In this document: piece by piece, positions 1 through 8,837 of the stretch
How positions within the stretch are numbered: position 1 is the stretch's first letter
Layout: every line of letters begins with the position of its first letter
Notes under the pieces: generated by a model
Seen by the model: the letters and a program-made list of their open reading frames with translations, nothing else
Told to the model about the DNA's origin: nothing
Databases searched by the model: none
DNA from: Glandiceps talaboti
Lineage: Eukaryota; Hemichordata; Enteropneusta; Spengelidae
DNA: 64,000 nt
Direction: 5' to 3'
Assembly: GCF_964340395.1 (NCBI RefSeq)
Contig: NC_135566.1
Span: 23,354,135-23,418,134 of the forward strand
Position numbers and translations under genes: made by a program

Positions 1-1200
1 ATCAACTTAAAAAGACAATGTGAAACTATTCTTTCAATCAGTGATGGCTGTACATCTGATGGGAAGAAATAAACAACACAGAGACCATTTGGAAAACAAT
101 GGAAAACCTGAACTAGACACTCTACCTACCTCACCTATTTTAAAATTGAATGTAATCGCAACCACACATTTTTTTTTTACGCCTTAAGGAACACAAAAAG
201 ACAAAGTTGACCCATGTTTAGGAATTTTTTTCATGAAAAAGTGACCCATTTGGATGGCACACACATTTCTATGGGAGTCCCTTCCCCTCTCAGTCAATGG
301 CAAGCTTTATAATGCATCCTCAAGGTCAAATAGCATAAATTAAATTGTTGTAAAACTTCACATTTTGCCTGCTATTTAAACTATTGAAGTTTGATAGTGA
401 CCCAATTTGAGTATTACATTTTCCATATCCATATTATCAATAATGGTCTTTCTGAGACCATGACCTTTGACCTCGACCTCTGTCTTCAAGGTCAAAGAGC
501 CAAAAATTATAGTGCATAGTACACAGCAGAGATGATAGACCAATTTCAACCAAGCCTGCCACACGTCACAAACAGTAATCCACATATGCAGGCTACTTTG
601 ACATTGGCAATAATGGTTGAATGGCGGCCATATTTATTGTCAAATTTGACATTTTGTGCACTAACTCAGACTGTACTAGTAGTTTAATACATAGAAATCT
701 AAATTAAGTTACTTAACCAGTGTTATTTATAAATGACCTTGACATTGCTTTTTTTTGGTGACCTTGCCAATGATGACAAAATTTTGATCATATTTGTCAT
801 AAAAAATTCAGCATTAACTAGTAAGTTGAAATACTGGCGACTGTCTTCGATGAAGACTTATGAAAATTTGTCACTGTATCAATAACTTTCAGATGAATAT
901 TTGAGGCTACATCATTTTTCATCTGCATTATTTACATTGCAAATCAATTGTAGATGAAGAACAAAAAGTTAGTAAAGAATTTATAGATAACACTTACCAT
1001 TCATAGCTGTTAGGTGTAGGTGATGTATATTTGATATTCTGCAGACATACAATGTAATAGATATTGCCTTGAAATACACAGCCAGATACGATAGTACTTT
1101 ATCTTGGTCATTATGCCAACAATTATTTAAACTGAGAATGTAGTCATACTCGTATGGTATTTCGGGCAATATGGTCCCCTGGATTTGAAGAGCTTGATTT
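1..1200. other. Gene-free AT-rich DNA with scattered AGGTCA-type half-sites
   Basis: No exon or RNA gene can be supported here. Short open frames lack any protein-like composition. The segment carries several copies of AAGGTCA or its complement (around 326, 461-473, 488, 735 and 760), including TGACCTTTGACCT at 461-473. That is the direct-repeat-1 arrangement bound by RXR/HNF4-type nuclear receptors. The half-sites are more likely part of an old dispersed repeat than a regulatory module, since no neighbouring gene is visible. Confidence 0.4.
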
Positions 1201-1379
1201 TTAATTTAATTATATTACATAAATTTTAATTTAATTTTAGCACATTTTGACTTCTGATGATAAAACTTCCTCTTGGAAAATTTCTTGTTGATGTAAATAG
1301 TATCGAATTCACTTTATTTCTGTATGTTATTTTGGTATGCTTTACCATGCTTACTATGGCATGTTGTTATGCAATAAAA

Positions 1380-1421
<42 letters not shown>
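1201..1421 (+). mobile_element. Probable 3' end of a truncated LINE with TTGA tail
   Basis: An AT-rich stretch without open frame ends in GCAATAAAAA (an AATAAA signal at 1372-1378) followed at once by about ten copies of TTGA. A polyadenylation-like signal abutting a short tandem tail is typical of 3' ends of CR1/L2-type non-LTR retrotransposons in invertebrates. No coding part of the element is present, so this would be a strongly 5'-truncated copy. The left border is a guess. Confidence 0.35.
1380..1421. repeat. (TTGA)n microsatellite
   Basis: About ten perfect tandem copies of TTGA. It probably arose as the tail of the LINE fragment immediately upstream. Confidence 0.95.
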
Positions 1422-1857
1422 AGCTCTATGAGCTCGGTGGAATTTGGGCAGCATTCAAAATTGATTACTCTAAAATCCATATTATCTAGTCAATGCTAGG
1501 GGTATCATTGCAGCCAACGCAACTCATTGTCGCCAATTCAACTCACCATACAAGCGGATACCTGATTCAATGTTTTTCTTTATTTTCATGGGGAGGGGTA
1601 ACACACATACACACAATGCTTGACTGCAAATTGTGAATAGAGTTATAATGGAAACTCTAAACCAAACATACAGAAAGTTAAAAGGGATGGGGACTTGATT
1701 GTATTGGTGTAATGTAACTGTTGAATGTGTACGCGGAGCGAATAAAGGCGGAGACACAGCGGAAATTGAGACGGCGGCAAAACTGCGGAAGTTTGTGAGG
1801 TGTATGTGTGTTTGTTATGAGAGAAAGACGATGAACAACAAATGAAAAATATAACCA
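1422..1857. other. Unassigned non-coding segment
   Basis: Nothing recognisable: no long open frame, no convincing splice pairs and no repeat visible by eye. A somewhat more CpG-containing patch lies around 1728-1790. Confidence 0.4.
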
Positions 1858-2045
1858 ACAAAAGGACTAACCAACGAACCATTGCCAAACAACCAACCAA
1901 CAAACCATTGCCAAACAACCAATGAACCATTGCCAACCGACAACCAACAAACCATTGCCAACCAACCAACCAACCATTGCCAACCAAACAACGAACCATT
2001 GCCAACTAACCAACCAACCAACCAACCAACCAACCAACCATTGGC
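1858..2045. repeat. CCAACCATTG / AACC minisatellite
   Basis: Imperfect tandem array of AACC and AAC units punctuated by AACCATTGCC about nine times, ending in an almost pure (AACC)n run at about 2008-2040. Plus-strand guanine is nearly absent. Open frames of the NQPTNHCQ and WLVGWLV type on the two strands come only from this repeat. Confidence 0.9.
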
Positions 2046-3140
2046 AACCAACCGACACACTAATCAACTATAGAGACCCATCTAGTCAGAGAAAACCAAA
2101 AACCACAGTAACAAACCAGACATACTGAAATGGGATAACAGAAAATCAATGGGGCGCTGTATGTATATGTCAATATGTAATACGTGATCACGCGCAGCGA
2201 CGACAACGGACTGAGATGCGAGGTAGATGATGACGCGAATATGATGATCGGTGCCGGAGATGCAGAAAGTGGTGTTTTTAATGTATGTATGTTGGAAGGG
2301 GTGGGGTGGGGTGGGGATGGGGGTGAGTTAAAAGAGCAATCATTCATGCAGGCATACATACTAAAAAAACTCCTAAACTTACTTGGTGCTGATGTCTGAA
2401 ACTGTTTTTCTGTTCTTCTAAACTTCTCCAACCTCCAGTTCTATTAATAAAATAACTTGAAAATACAATTTGATATATAAATTACACTTCAATAGATAAC
2501 ATAACTGTAAAGTACACCTCAGCATCATAGTAATCAAATACATCAATCAGTCTTGGGTCTTCTTATCTTATCATTTGTCCATCTTTGTCGAGCCTGGCTT
2601 CCTGAAAATAAACTTGCATGCAAATTTTATTAATACAGTTTTGTTAATGTTATGTTTTATTGATAAATAATGAAGAAATACATTCAATATAAATTACATT
2701 TACCAAAGTGCTCCCATATGGCTGACATTTTCAAGGTTCTAATTTGGAGACAATATTTTTTTATGAAATGGGTGAAAGGAAGAATCGAAATCTTGACTAA
2801 GGTACACTTGCACAGGTTTGGGAAACTACTCTAAAGAAAGAACTGCAAGTATAGATTTACATAAACTGTATAATTAATTGATTTCTTATTGTCTTACTGT
2901 TTCTCCCTGAAAAATTTATGAAGAATAAGTCAAGCGAAAGCATTTTTACACTATCAAATTGATTAATATGACATAGCTTTGATTAAAGTTGTACAAAGTG
3001 GGTAGAATTCATATGTGTTATCATAATGTGTATTTTTGGCCTATTTCAGAGAATCTAAAATTATTTTTTGCAGAGCTATGGGGGTGGGGGTGCGCAACTC
3101 CCATAGGTGACCACATGGGGAAGGTCTGCTAGAAAACAGT
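2046..3140. other. Unassigned non-coding segment
   Basis: AT-rich DNA with no supportable gene. It contains the G-run cluster at 2298-2323 and a shorter G-rich patch at 3080-3095. Long T and A runs and the lack of sustained open frames argue against exons. Confidence 0.4.
2298..2323 (+). other. G-quadruplex motif, five G-runs with 1-2 nt loops
   Basis: Five consecutive runs of four or five guanines separated by single T or AT. This satisfies the strictest quadruplex pattern, with four G-tetrads and one-base loops, which normally gives very stable parallel structures. It stands alone in AT-rich surroundings. Confidence 0.85.
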
Positions 3141-3482
3141 GTATACTTTTGTGGGCTGGAGAACTTTGGAAAACCTTGCTCAACTGGACCGATAGATTTT
3201 GCTTCAATTGCAGCTTAGAATAATTCTTTAATTTTCAAAAAGTTGTTACAATTCTTAAAAGTGAGATTTCATTTTCAAGAAGACAATTAATTTGGTCAGT
3301 GTTTAGCTATTTCATCATACAAACTGACTGTGTGTATCTATCATAGATCTGTACAGTATCTATTTTGTGCTATAAAGTTGGTATTAGAAAGTGTCTCCAT
3401 TTTTGGGTATGTAGTATGACAACAGTAAGGGCTTGGTGATCCCAGCAAAGCCTCCTAGTATCACTTCACACAGAGTTGTCCT
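3141..3482 (+). repeat. Dispersed ~350-bp repeat, copy 1
   Basis: Shares clear similarity along its length with the reverse complement of 6042-6392. Both copies run from GTATACTTTT-like sequence, through an AATTGYAGCT block, AAGTRAGATTTCATTT, a CTGTAYAGTATSTATTTTG block and TATGACAACAGT, to AGAGTTGYCC. The copies differ by many substitutions and small indels. No coding potential is seen, so the family is probably non-autonomous (SINE- or MITE-like). No terminal repeats or target duplication were identified. Confidence 0.7.
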
Positions 3483-3706
3483 CTTGATTTTTAATTTATT
3501 TTCTAAATAACTTCATTTAATGATGTCATATGAACATGTATAATGAGAGTAATCCATAATGCCAATACTATTTCAAATTCAAGTGCAATTAATTATGAAA
3601 GAAGAATTAGAAATTAATAGTCATTGGTGCCTAATTATGTGCTTATTTATTATATATTAGTATTTATATATTAGTACTTATCACTTATTAGTGATTATTT
3701 ATTATA

Positions 3707-3708
<2 letters not shown>
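3483..3708. other. Unassigned AT-rich segment
   Basis: No gene seen; mostly ATTA-rich sequence grading into the microsatellite that follows. Confidence 0.4.

Positions 3709-3747
<39 letters not shown>
3709..3747. repeat. (ATT)n microsatellite
   Basis: Perfect ATT trinucleotide tract of about 13 copies. Confidence 0.95.
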
Positions 3748-3748
<1 letters not shown>

Positions 3749-3958
3749 AAGTTAAGGGGTTTTAATAGTACATAATAATAAAAAGTCTGTACAAATTTAT
3801 TTTTAGAGGAATGGTGCTTTCAATAAAATGTATTCGTGTGAGCTTACAGAATATATTTATTTTAAAGGGGTCATAAGATGTGGACATTTTTCCTTTATAA
3901 AGCTCAAAAGCTCAAAATGAATAATAAACAGAAAACATGAAATTTTTTAAAAAAAGTA

Positions 3959-4013
3959 TGTGTGTGAGTGAGTGTGTGTGTGTGTGTTTGTTTGTGTGTG
4001 TAGGGGGGGGGGG
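3959..4013 (+). repeat. (GT)n tract followed by an 11-base G run
   Basis: Imperfect TG dinucleotide repeat with GAGT and GTTT interruptions, ending in TA and a homopolymer of eleven guanines at 4003-4013. The long open frame that starts just before it (VCVCLFVC-type peptide) is produced by this repeat and is not a gene. Confidence 0.9.
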
Positions 4014-5204
4014 TGGCTGGTGCCAGACCGAGTACCTGAGTTTGTCATTCGAATGCTGCCCTCATCGGCCGGTCCAAATTTTCCCATCATGCAACAATCA
4101 GACCACAGTATTATGTGGATCAATGAGAGAAATCCACAACAAAATTTCACTCAAAATCTGTATTGTGATGACTCCTTTGGCAATACTGACTGCTAAATTC
4201 AACGAACATACACTAAAAACTCTACCAAGTGTGGTTTATTTTTTTAGACGCTTACTGATGTTTACTTATTGTTATTGTGGACGTTTCCTGCAGACTACAC
4301 GATACTGTGATAAGACTGACCGGCCATATTTGAATTTGCTCGTGAGTTTATGTCGGACTGCATATCGTATGCTTCGAACAGCAGCATATACAGCACGAGT
4401 GCAACCCTACAGAGTTGCACAGGATACCTAATATTCAATTATTTTGTGACGGCTATATATTTGCGTGGAAATAACCTCTGTGTAAACGGACAGTGTTTAA
4501 TCATGAAGCAACTAATGGTTTCCTTGAAGTTGAACGCAACTTTGGATGTATGTTTTGGTATCGGGTGTCAATGTCTTGTCAAACCGGACCTACGTTACAT
4601 TAATTGCTTATCCATGATTATGTCATATATTCAACTGAAGACTATGTACTACGTTTGCATATATGTATATGATTTACACTGCCAAGAAAGGAAAGTTGAA
4701 TTTTGTTCATAGCAAAAGGTATGTAGAGCTGATGACTTCGTTAACGTACATGTTTTTAAATGTCAGCACAACAGTTACTGAAAAGAATATGTCAAGATGG
4801 GGTTGTATTTAAAAGCTGAGTAATTTGTATTAAATCGTAATTTCACACAGTATATCTTTATTGCTGTGTTATGCTGTCATTATTGCAAACAGTTGCCAGT
4901 GTATATTTAATATTTAACAGAAAACTAGCGAAGGCCTGCAATTTTCTTCACATTCCCGCACACCGGGTTGTTTATGTTCACGTGACGTATACGTAGCACC
5001 CTCCTTGCGCGTGACATGTTGTAGTGTAGTTGGCCCGGCCGGCCCTTCAAAAAATTGGGATCGTAATTAGACCTTGTAATCGGCACAGATCTTCTGACAT
5101 ACATGTTAAGCATTTACAACCACTCAGTTTGTGACTAGTTGCATATTTTATTAGGACTTGGAGTAACAAAATATTTGGTATTTTAATAGCAAACCCATTC
5201 GTTT
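4014..5204. other. Unassigned segment with a CpG-rich patch
   Basis: No supportable exon. The frame open to 4431 begins in the GT repeat and shows no domain. At about 4940-5060 base composition rises in G+C and CpG and includes CACGTG at 4979-4984 overlapping a TGACGTA element. That could be part of a promoter, but no transcript start or gene is visible beside it. Confidence 0.3.
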
Positions 5205-5560
5205 GTAGGTGTATGTCAGATGTAAAATTTTTTACTAAAACATGGCATTTGTAAAGTAAGCGTATTTTATGTTTCCATGGAAGCCACTCTCCAATTTTAG
5301 ATAATCTGTCTTACAATGGATAGCATTAGTGCATATATGCCAAAAGTAAGGATTTTGTTTGTAAAAAAAATTTTCTTCGAATTTTACATAAATTTTGCCT
5401 AATAATGCATAATATGGTGATTTAGGTTACCAGATGGCAACAGATGTTCCTAAAATGATATCTATTTTTGAACTCGGCATAACAAACTACTCAAGATAGG
5501 GCGGTCAATATGCTAATAAACTATGTTATAATTAGGTTTATCATGTTATTTTCCAGATAT
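5205..5560 (+). repeat. Diverged tandem duplication, copy A
   Basis: First of two adjacent ~350-bp direct repeats. Shared blocks in the same order are GTAGGTGT, TTTTTTACT, TGTTTCCATGGAA, CTCCAATTTTA, GGTAGCA-like, TATGGTGATTT, GGTTACC..GGCAACAGATGTTC, AAAATGA, TTTTTGAACTC, AGGTAGGGYGGT-like, then AATAAAC and TTTATCATGT. The copies are well diverged, so the duplication is old, or these are two members of one interspersed family. Confidence 0.7.
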
Positions 5561-5910
5561 GTAGGTGTTTAACCAACACAACATTTTTTACTCTACCATA
5601 TGTTTCCATGGAAACAGCTTTCCAATTTTATACAATTTATGTTACACCAGGTAGCACTAACTCATACATGTCTAATACAAGGACATTTTTTCATTGTATT
5701 ATCTTTTTTTTTCAATGTTTTATGTCAATTTTTGGAAAAATGATTAACATATTATGGTGATTTTGGTTACCATGGCAACAGATGTTCATAAAATGACCCC
5801 CTTTTTTGAACTCAGCATACAAAACTACCCCAGGTAGGGTGGTTAATATTCGAGTAAACCCGATTATTACAATTATTTTTATTATCATGTACTATTATTA
5901 TAATTATTAT
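5561..5910 (+). repeat. Diverged tandem duplication, copy B
   Basis: Second copy of the unit at 5205-5560, starting from GTAGGTGTTT and sharing the TTTCCATGGAAAC and GGTTACCATGGCAACAG blocks. Its right end fades into ATTATTATAATTATTATC around 5880-5910. The copies start 356 bp apart. Confidence 0.7.
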
Positions 5911-6041
5911 CATTAAGATAGAATTTAATAGCAGGGCCAGCAAAGAAAATTTATGTTAAGTGTGCTTCTTTGAACTAGTATTGGCAAAATAAACCACTTT
6001 CATTAATGTTGTTCACATGACCATGTATCACAGGATGAGGT

Positions 6042-6392
6042 GGGCAACTCTTTGTGAAATGACATAGGGAGGCTATGTTGAAACCCCCAAAACCCAAACT
6101 GTTGTCATAATACACACCCTAAAAAGGGTATGACCCTTCCTTATACCAACTGTATCACTCAAAATACATACTATACAGGTCTATAATACATGCAGGCAGT
6201 AATTCATATGATGTAATACCTAAAAACTGATCAAAAGAATTATTTTTTTTAGAAATGAAATCTTACTTTTAGCAATTGTAAGAATTATTTTGAAAATCAT
6301 ATAATCATTTTGAGCTACAATTAAAATAAAATCAACCAGTCTAGACGGGTAGGGTATTCCAAAATCCTCTGGCCCAGAAAAGTATATACCCT
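6042..6392 (-). repeat. Dispersed ~350-bp repeat, copy 2, inverted
   Basis: Reverse-complement relative of 3141-3482 with the same order of conserved blocks. The two copies face each other across about 2.56 kb. A transcript through both could fold into an imperfect hairpin, though divergence would leave many mismatches. Confidence 0.7.
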
Positions 6393-7130
6393 ATGTCATA
6401 CCTTATGTCATTCCTTGGTAGTATATATAATACTGTAAGTACCATTTACATTGTAATATACTGAGGAAAGATCTAAAAACACAGATAACGACCGTTTAAA
6501 AGAGTTATACGTTATAATATAATAATAATGTCACTATTTATTTCGCGACTGAGCGCACAATTTAACGCCTTGATTGATAATTCACGTTTATCAACTAAGG
6601 GAAAAGTCACTCTTTAGTATAGTCTGGTTTTCTTTGAGTAATGTTCAAATGTCTAGTATTTGTTTTTTCATTGAGCGATCTAAGATTGAAAATCACCAAA
6701 GTTGCGCATCTATTTGAACCGCCAGCAATTGTTATCACATCGCCACCTAGCGGCAGCGAAAATGAATGCTACCGCATATCATATGTATACTGTATGTCTG
6801 TGTTCACACATTAGTATATCTGTGTAAGCTACACAGACTTAGGAGACGGGGCAGGTCACCGACACCATGGGCACTAATTGCGGTTAAAACAAATGTTATA
6901 ATAAATTACAATAGCCTACACTGAATATGAGAGTGTAATCTCACTCGTCAACATAAATAAACAGTTGATACAAAACATTTCAATACAAAAAGCAAACATG
7001 AATTGACTTTCAAAAAACACCACCGGATCAATTTCAAATAATTTAAATGAATACAGTACGTTATTCTTGAATGAAATCACGTCTCATTTTATCAAATACA
7101 AAATATGAACAGGCGATTTAAATCGAGGGA
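6393..7130. other. Unassigned non-coding segment
   Basis: No exon recognised. Around 6535-6760 there are more CpGs than in neighbouring DNA. Direct inspection shows no repeats beyond short AT tracts. It lies just upstream of the possible promoter and decayed gene at 7.1-8.0 kb. Confidence 0.35.
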
Positions 7131-7137
7131 TATAAAA
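7131..7137 (+). promoter_or_regulatory. Possible TATA box for the 7429 gene
   Basis: TATAAAA in GGGATATAAAACGAG context, about 300 bp upstream of the first ATG of the candidate gene at 7429. This position allows a 5' leader of about 260 bases. It is a single motif match in AT-rich DNA and is not confirmed by anything else. Confidence 0.2.
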
Positions 7138-7428
7138 CGAGACGACTTTTTCTCAACAACAATAAATGTTACTGGCAAGTGTAGATAGAGTATAACATAG
7201 CTATAATAAAACTGCCGTGGAGTTACCGTACACTGGAATAGAGAAAAGAAAGTTCACGTAGACAGAATAAACCCGATAGCTTCAGACAAAAATACCCACA
7301 CAATTCACAAATATTTGTTAACGATAACTAAGCAAATAGTTGAATTGATAATTCACGGAAAGCAATGAATTAGCAATTTAACGTAGAAATCCCTAGAAGG
7401 AGAGTCTTGTCCCTAGACGGACAAAGCT

Positions 7429-8040
7429 ATGTCCCTCCTCACAATTCTGGCAGACAAAAACACGAAGTTCGAGAGCAACGAATCGAAGGATGTCAGTGTA
7501 TATAGAACGTGGGAAATATTGGCTGTTTTAGCAGTGATAGCAAACTTATGTGTCGTATATATCCACTTATATTACCTTGAAAATTATTTTCTCAAGACAA
7601 GCTTCTTTGTCAATGTTAACAACATGTACTCAAGGTAAGATAGGAATTCTTTTCTTGTCAAATAAGATATCCAAAGGTATATATTTTCAATACTTTCGCT
7701 GATTTTATTCTCCAAAGTTATGGAGCGTTGTTTGTACTATGTCTATACATAGAGTAACGTATCACTGATCAAAAGACAACCCATAAATTTATGTAATGAT
7801 TAATTTCTTTTTATCATTTCAACAGGGAATCATGAAAAGATTGAAGAATTGAACAAATGGAAGACAGAACTTGAACAGAAACAGAGAGGAGTTTATGACA
7901 AACAAGACGGAGTAGAAGAGAAACTCGAAGATCATGAGAAAAGAAATTAAATACTTGACGGCACTCAACAACAGCTACAAAATCCAAAAATGAACTCGTA
8001 CAGAGAAAGAGATCTGAGATAAGAGAGATAACAGTCTTCA
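7429..8040 (+). pseudogene. Decayed two-exon gene: membrane anchor plus coiled coil
   Basis: Exon 1 (7429-7634) starts at ATG and encodes 68 residues, with one hydrophobic segment at about residues 29-50 (EILAVLAVIANLCVVYIHLY). It ends in a consensus donor CAAG|GTAAGA at 7635. A T-rich tract and TTTCAACAG|G acceptor at 7824-7825 open a second block. In one frame (from 7828) that block reads as a charged coiled coil beginning NHEKIEELNKWKTELEQKQ and runs to TAA at 7948-7950. Coiled-coil-like sequence continues past that stop and, after a further frame change, to about 8040. The exon phases do not match (exon 1 leaves 2 bases where exon 2 needs 1). I therefore read it as a pseudogene of a single-pass coiled-coil membrane protein, or as missing a small exon. 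Family unknown. Confidence 0.4.
7635..7825 (+). other. Candidate intron of the 7429 pseudogene
   Basis: Begins GTAAGA and ends TTTCAACAG after a pyrimidine-rich stretch, 191 bp long. Both ends fit the metazoan consensus well. This is the main evidence that the flanking blocks were once exons. Confidence 0.4.
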
Positions 8041-8083
8041 TGAAAACGACCTCATCAATTACTTTAGTCCGATGGGTATTGTT

Positions 8084-8237
8084 TCAAAGGTTACTATGGT
8101 AGTAGGTTACAAGGTCACTCAGGTTACTATGGTTACCAAGGTCAGTTGACTAGGTTAATGTACTTTACAACATGTTACAAATATTTCACTCGTTACATAC
8201 TGTTTCCAGGTCAGGTTACCATGGTTACCAAGGTCAG
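8084..8237 (+). repeat. Short direct repeats of GGTTACYATGGTTACCAAGG
   Basis: A 25-bp element occurs at 8121-8145 and 8213-8237 with a single mismatch, and a more diverged version lies at 8084-8115. The core resembles the GGTTACCATGGCAAC block of the 5561-5910 repeat, so these may be fragments of one dispersed family. They end just before the virus-like cassette begins. Confidence 0.7.
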
Positions 8238-8300
8238 GGCGTTCAATTAAACAGATAAAAATAGATATGTATATACATACAAGTGTACCATAAATTCAAA

Positions 8301-8741
8301 ATGTCAAACAAACAAAGTCAAAATTCAATCATTTTCGAAGACGACACAATCGAATCAAGTTCACTTAGTCCACTTAGTTCTCTGCTTGATCATGCTATTG
8401 CTAATCCTTCAGAGAATGATGAGGATTTATTATTAGATATTTTAAATGAAAAAAGAAATATCCAAGATGTTCCTACAATCAAATGGAGCGAAGTTCCAAC
8501 AGAAAAACCATTTTTGATTACTCGATTTAAGAAGTTCAATTCTCGTTACGGTCCTGGATTATTGATTTGGCTTAATAATCCAATAACTCTTAACGAACTT
8601 TATTATACTTACGCTCCTAGCAGAATGATAGATGATATTCTTACAAATAAACTTCCATTAATAGTTGTTTCACATGGGTCAAAAAAATCTACGATAAATC
8701 CAAATAATTCGTACTTTAATTATACTATTTTAATGTACTAA
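8301..8741 (+). CDS. Virus-like small protein with OB-like C-terminal domain, 146 aa
   Basis: I chose the ATG at 8301; the frame is open to a GTG 18 bases upstream, which is unlikely to be a eukaryotic start. The first ~60 residues are polar and acidic (SSSLSPLSSLL, then SENDEDLLLDIL) and probably disordered. The rest has a compact pattern, with KPFLITRFKKFNSRYGPGLL, a central YAPSRMIDDI and a final NSYFNYTILMY. A strand with RYG, then a loop with an aromatic/PSR motif, then a closing strand, is reminiscent of small OB-fold single-stranded-DNA-binding proteins of virus-like elements. That assignment is by pattern only. It is the only plus-strand gene of the cassette and converges on the minus-strand genes. 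It is intact and very AT-rich. Confidence 0.55.
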   Translation: MSNKQSQNSIIFEDDTIESSSLSPLSSLLDHAIANPSENDEDLLLDILNEKRNIQDVPTIKWSEVPTEKPFLITRFKKFNSRYGPGLLIWLNNPITLNELYYTYAPSRMIDDILTNKLPLIVVSHGSKKSTINPNNSYFNYTILMY

Positions 8742-8837
8742 TGGAAAAAAATGTTAAATAACAGTTAAACAATAATTTAATAATAGTTATATCATATTTT
8801 TTATTATTTATTGATCATTCTCTCACCTGGTTAAATA
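8742..8837. other. Convergent intergenic spacer
   Basis: 96 bp of AT-rich DNA between two convergent virus-like genes. It contains AATAAT and ATTTATTG runs that could serve both genes as 3' ends. No strong hairpin is seen. Confidence 0.3.

Noticed and set aside
843-857. GTCTTC/GAAGAC hairpin as an RNA element
   Set aside because: Six-base arms with a three-base loop are expected by chance, with no supporting context.
1643-2128. Overlapping open frames on both strands (WLVGWLV and NQPTNHCQ peptides)
   Set aside because: Produced by the AACC minisatellite.
2060-2431. Minus-strand frame of 123 codons
   Set aside because: Low-complexity composition across the G-run cluster and no recognisable domain.
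3937-4431. Plus-strand open frame of 164 codons
   Set aside because: The first third is translation of a GT repeat and a G run. The remainder has no domain or codon pattern, and overlapping frames are equally open.
4940-5060. CpG-richer patch with CACGTG and TGACGT as a promoter
   Set aside because: No exon or transcript start can be placed beside it; kept only as a remark.
6743-6756. CCACCTAGCGGCAG resembling a CTCF core
   Set aside because: Two or three positions of the core disagree with the consensus, and there is no supporting context.
8283-8300. Upstream start for the 8301 gene
   Set aside because: The codon at 8283 is GTG; a eukaryotic gene is far more likely to start at the ATG at 8301.
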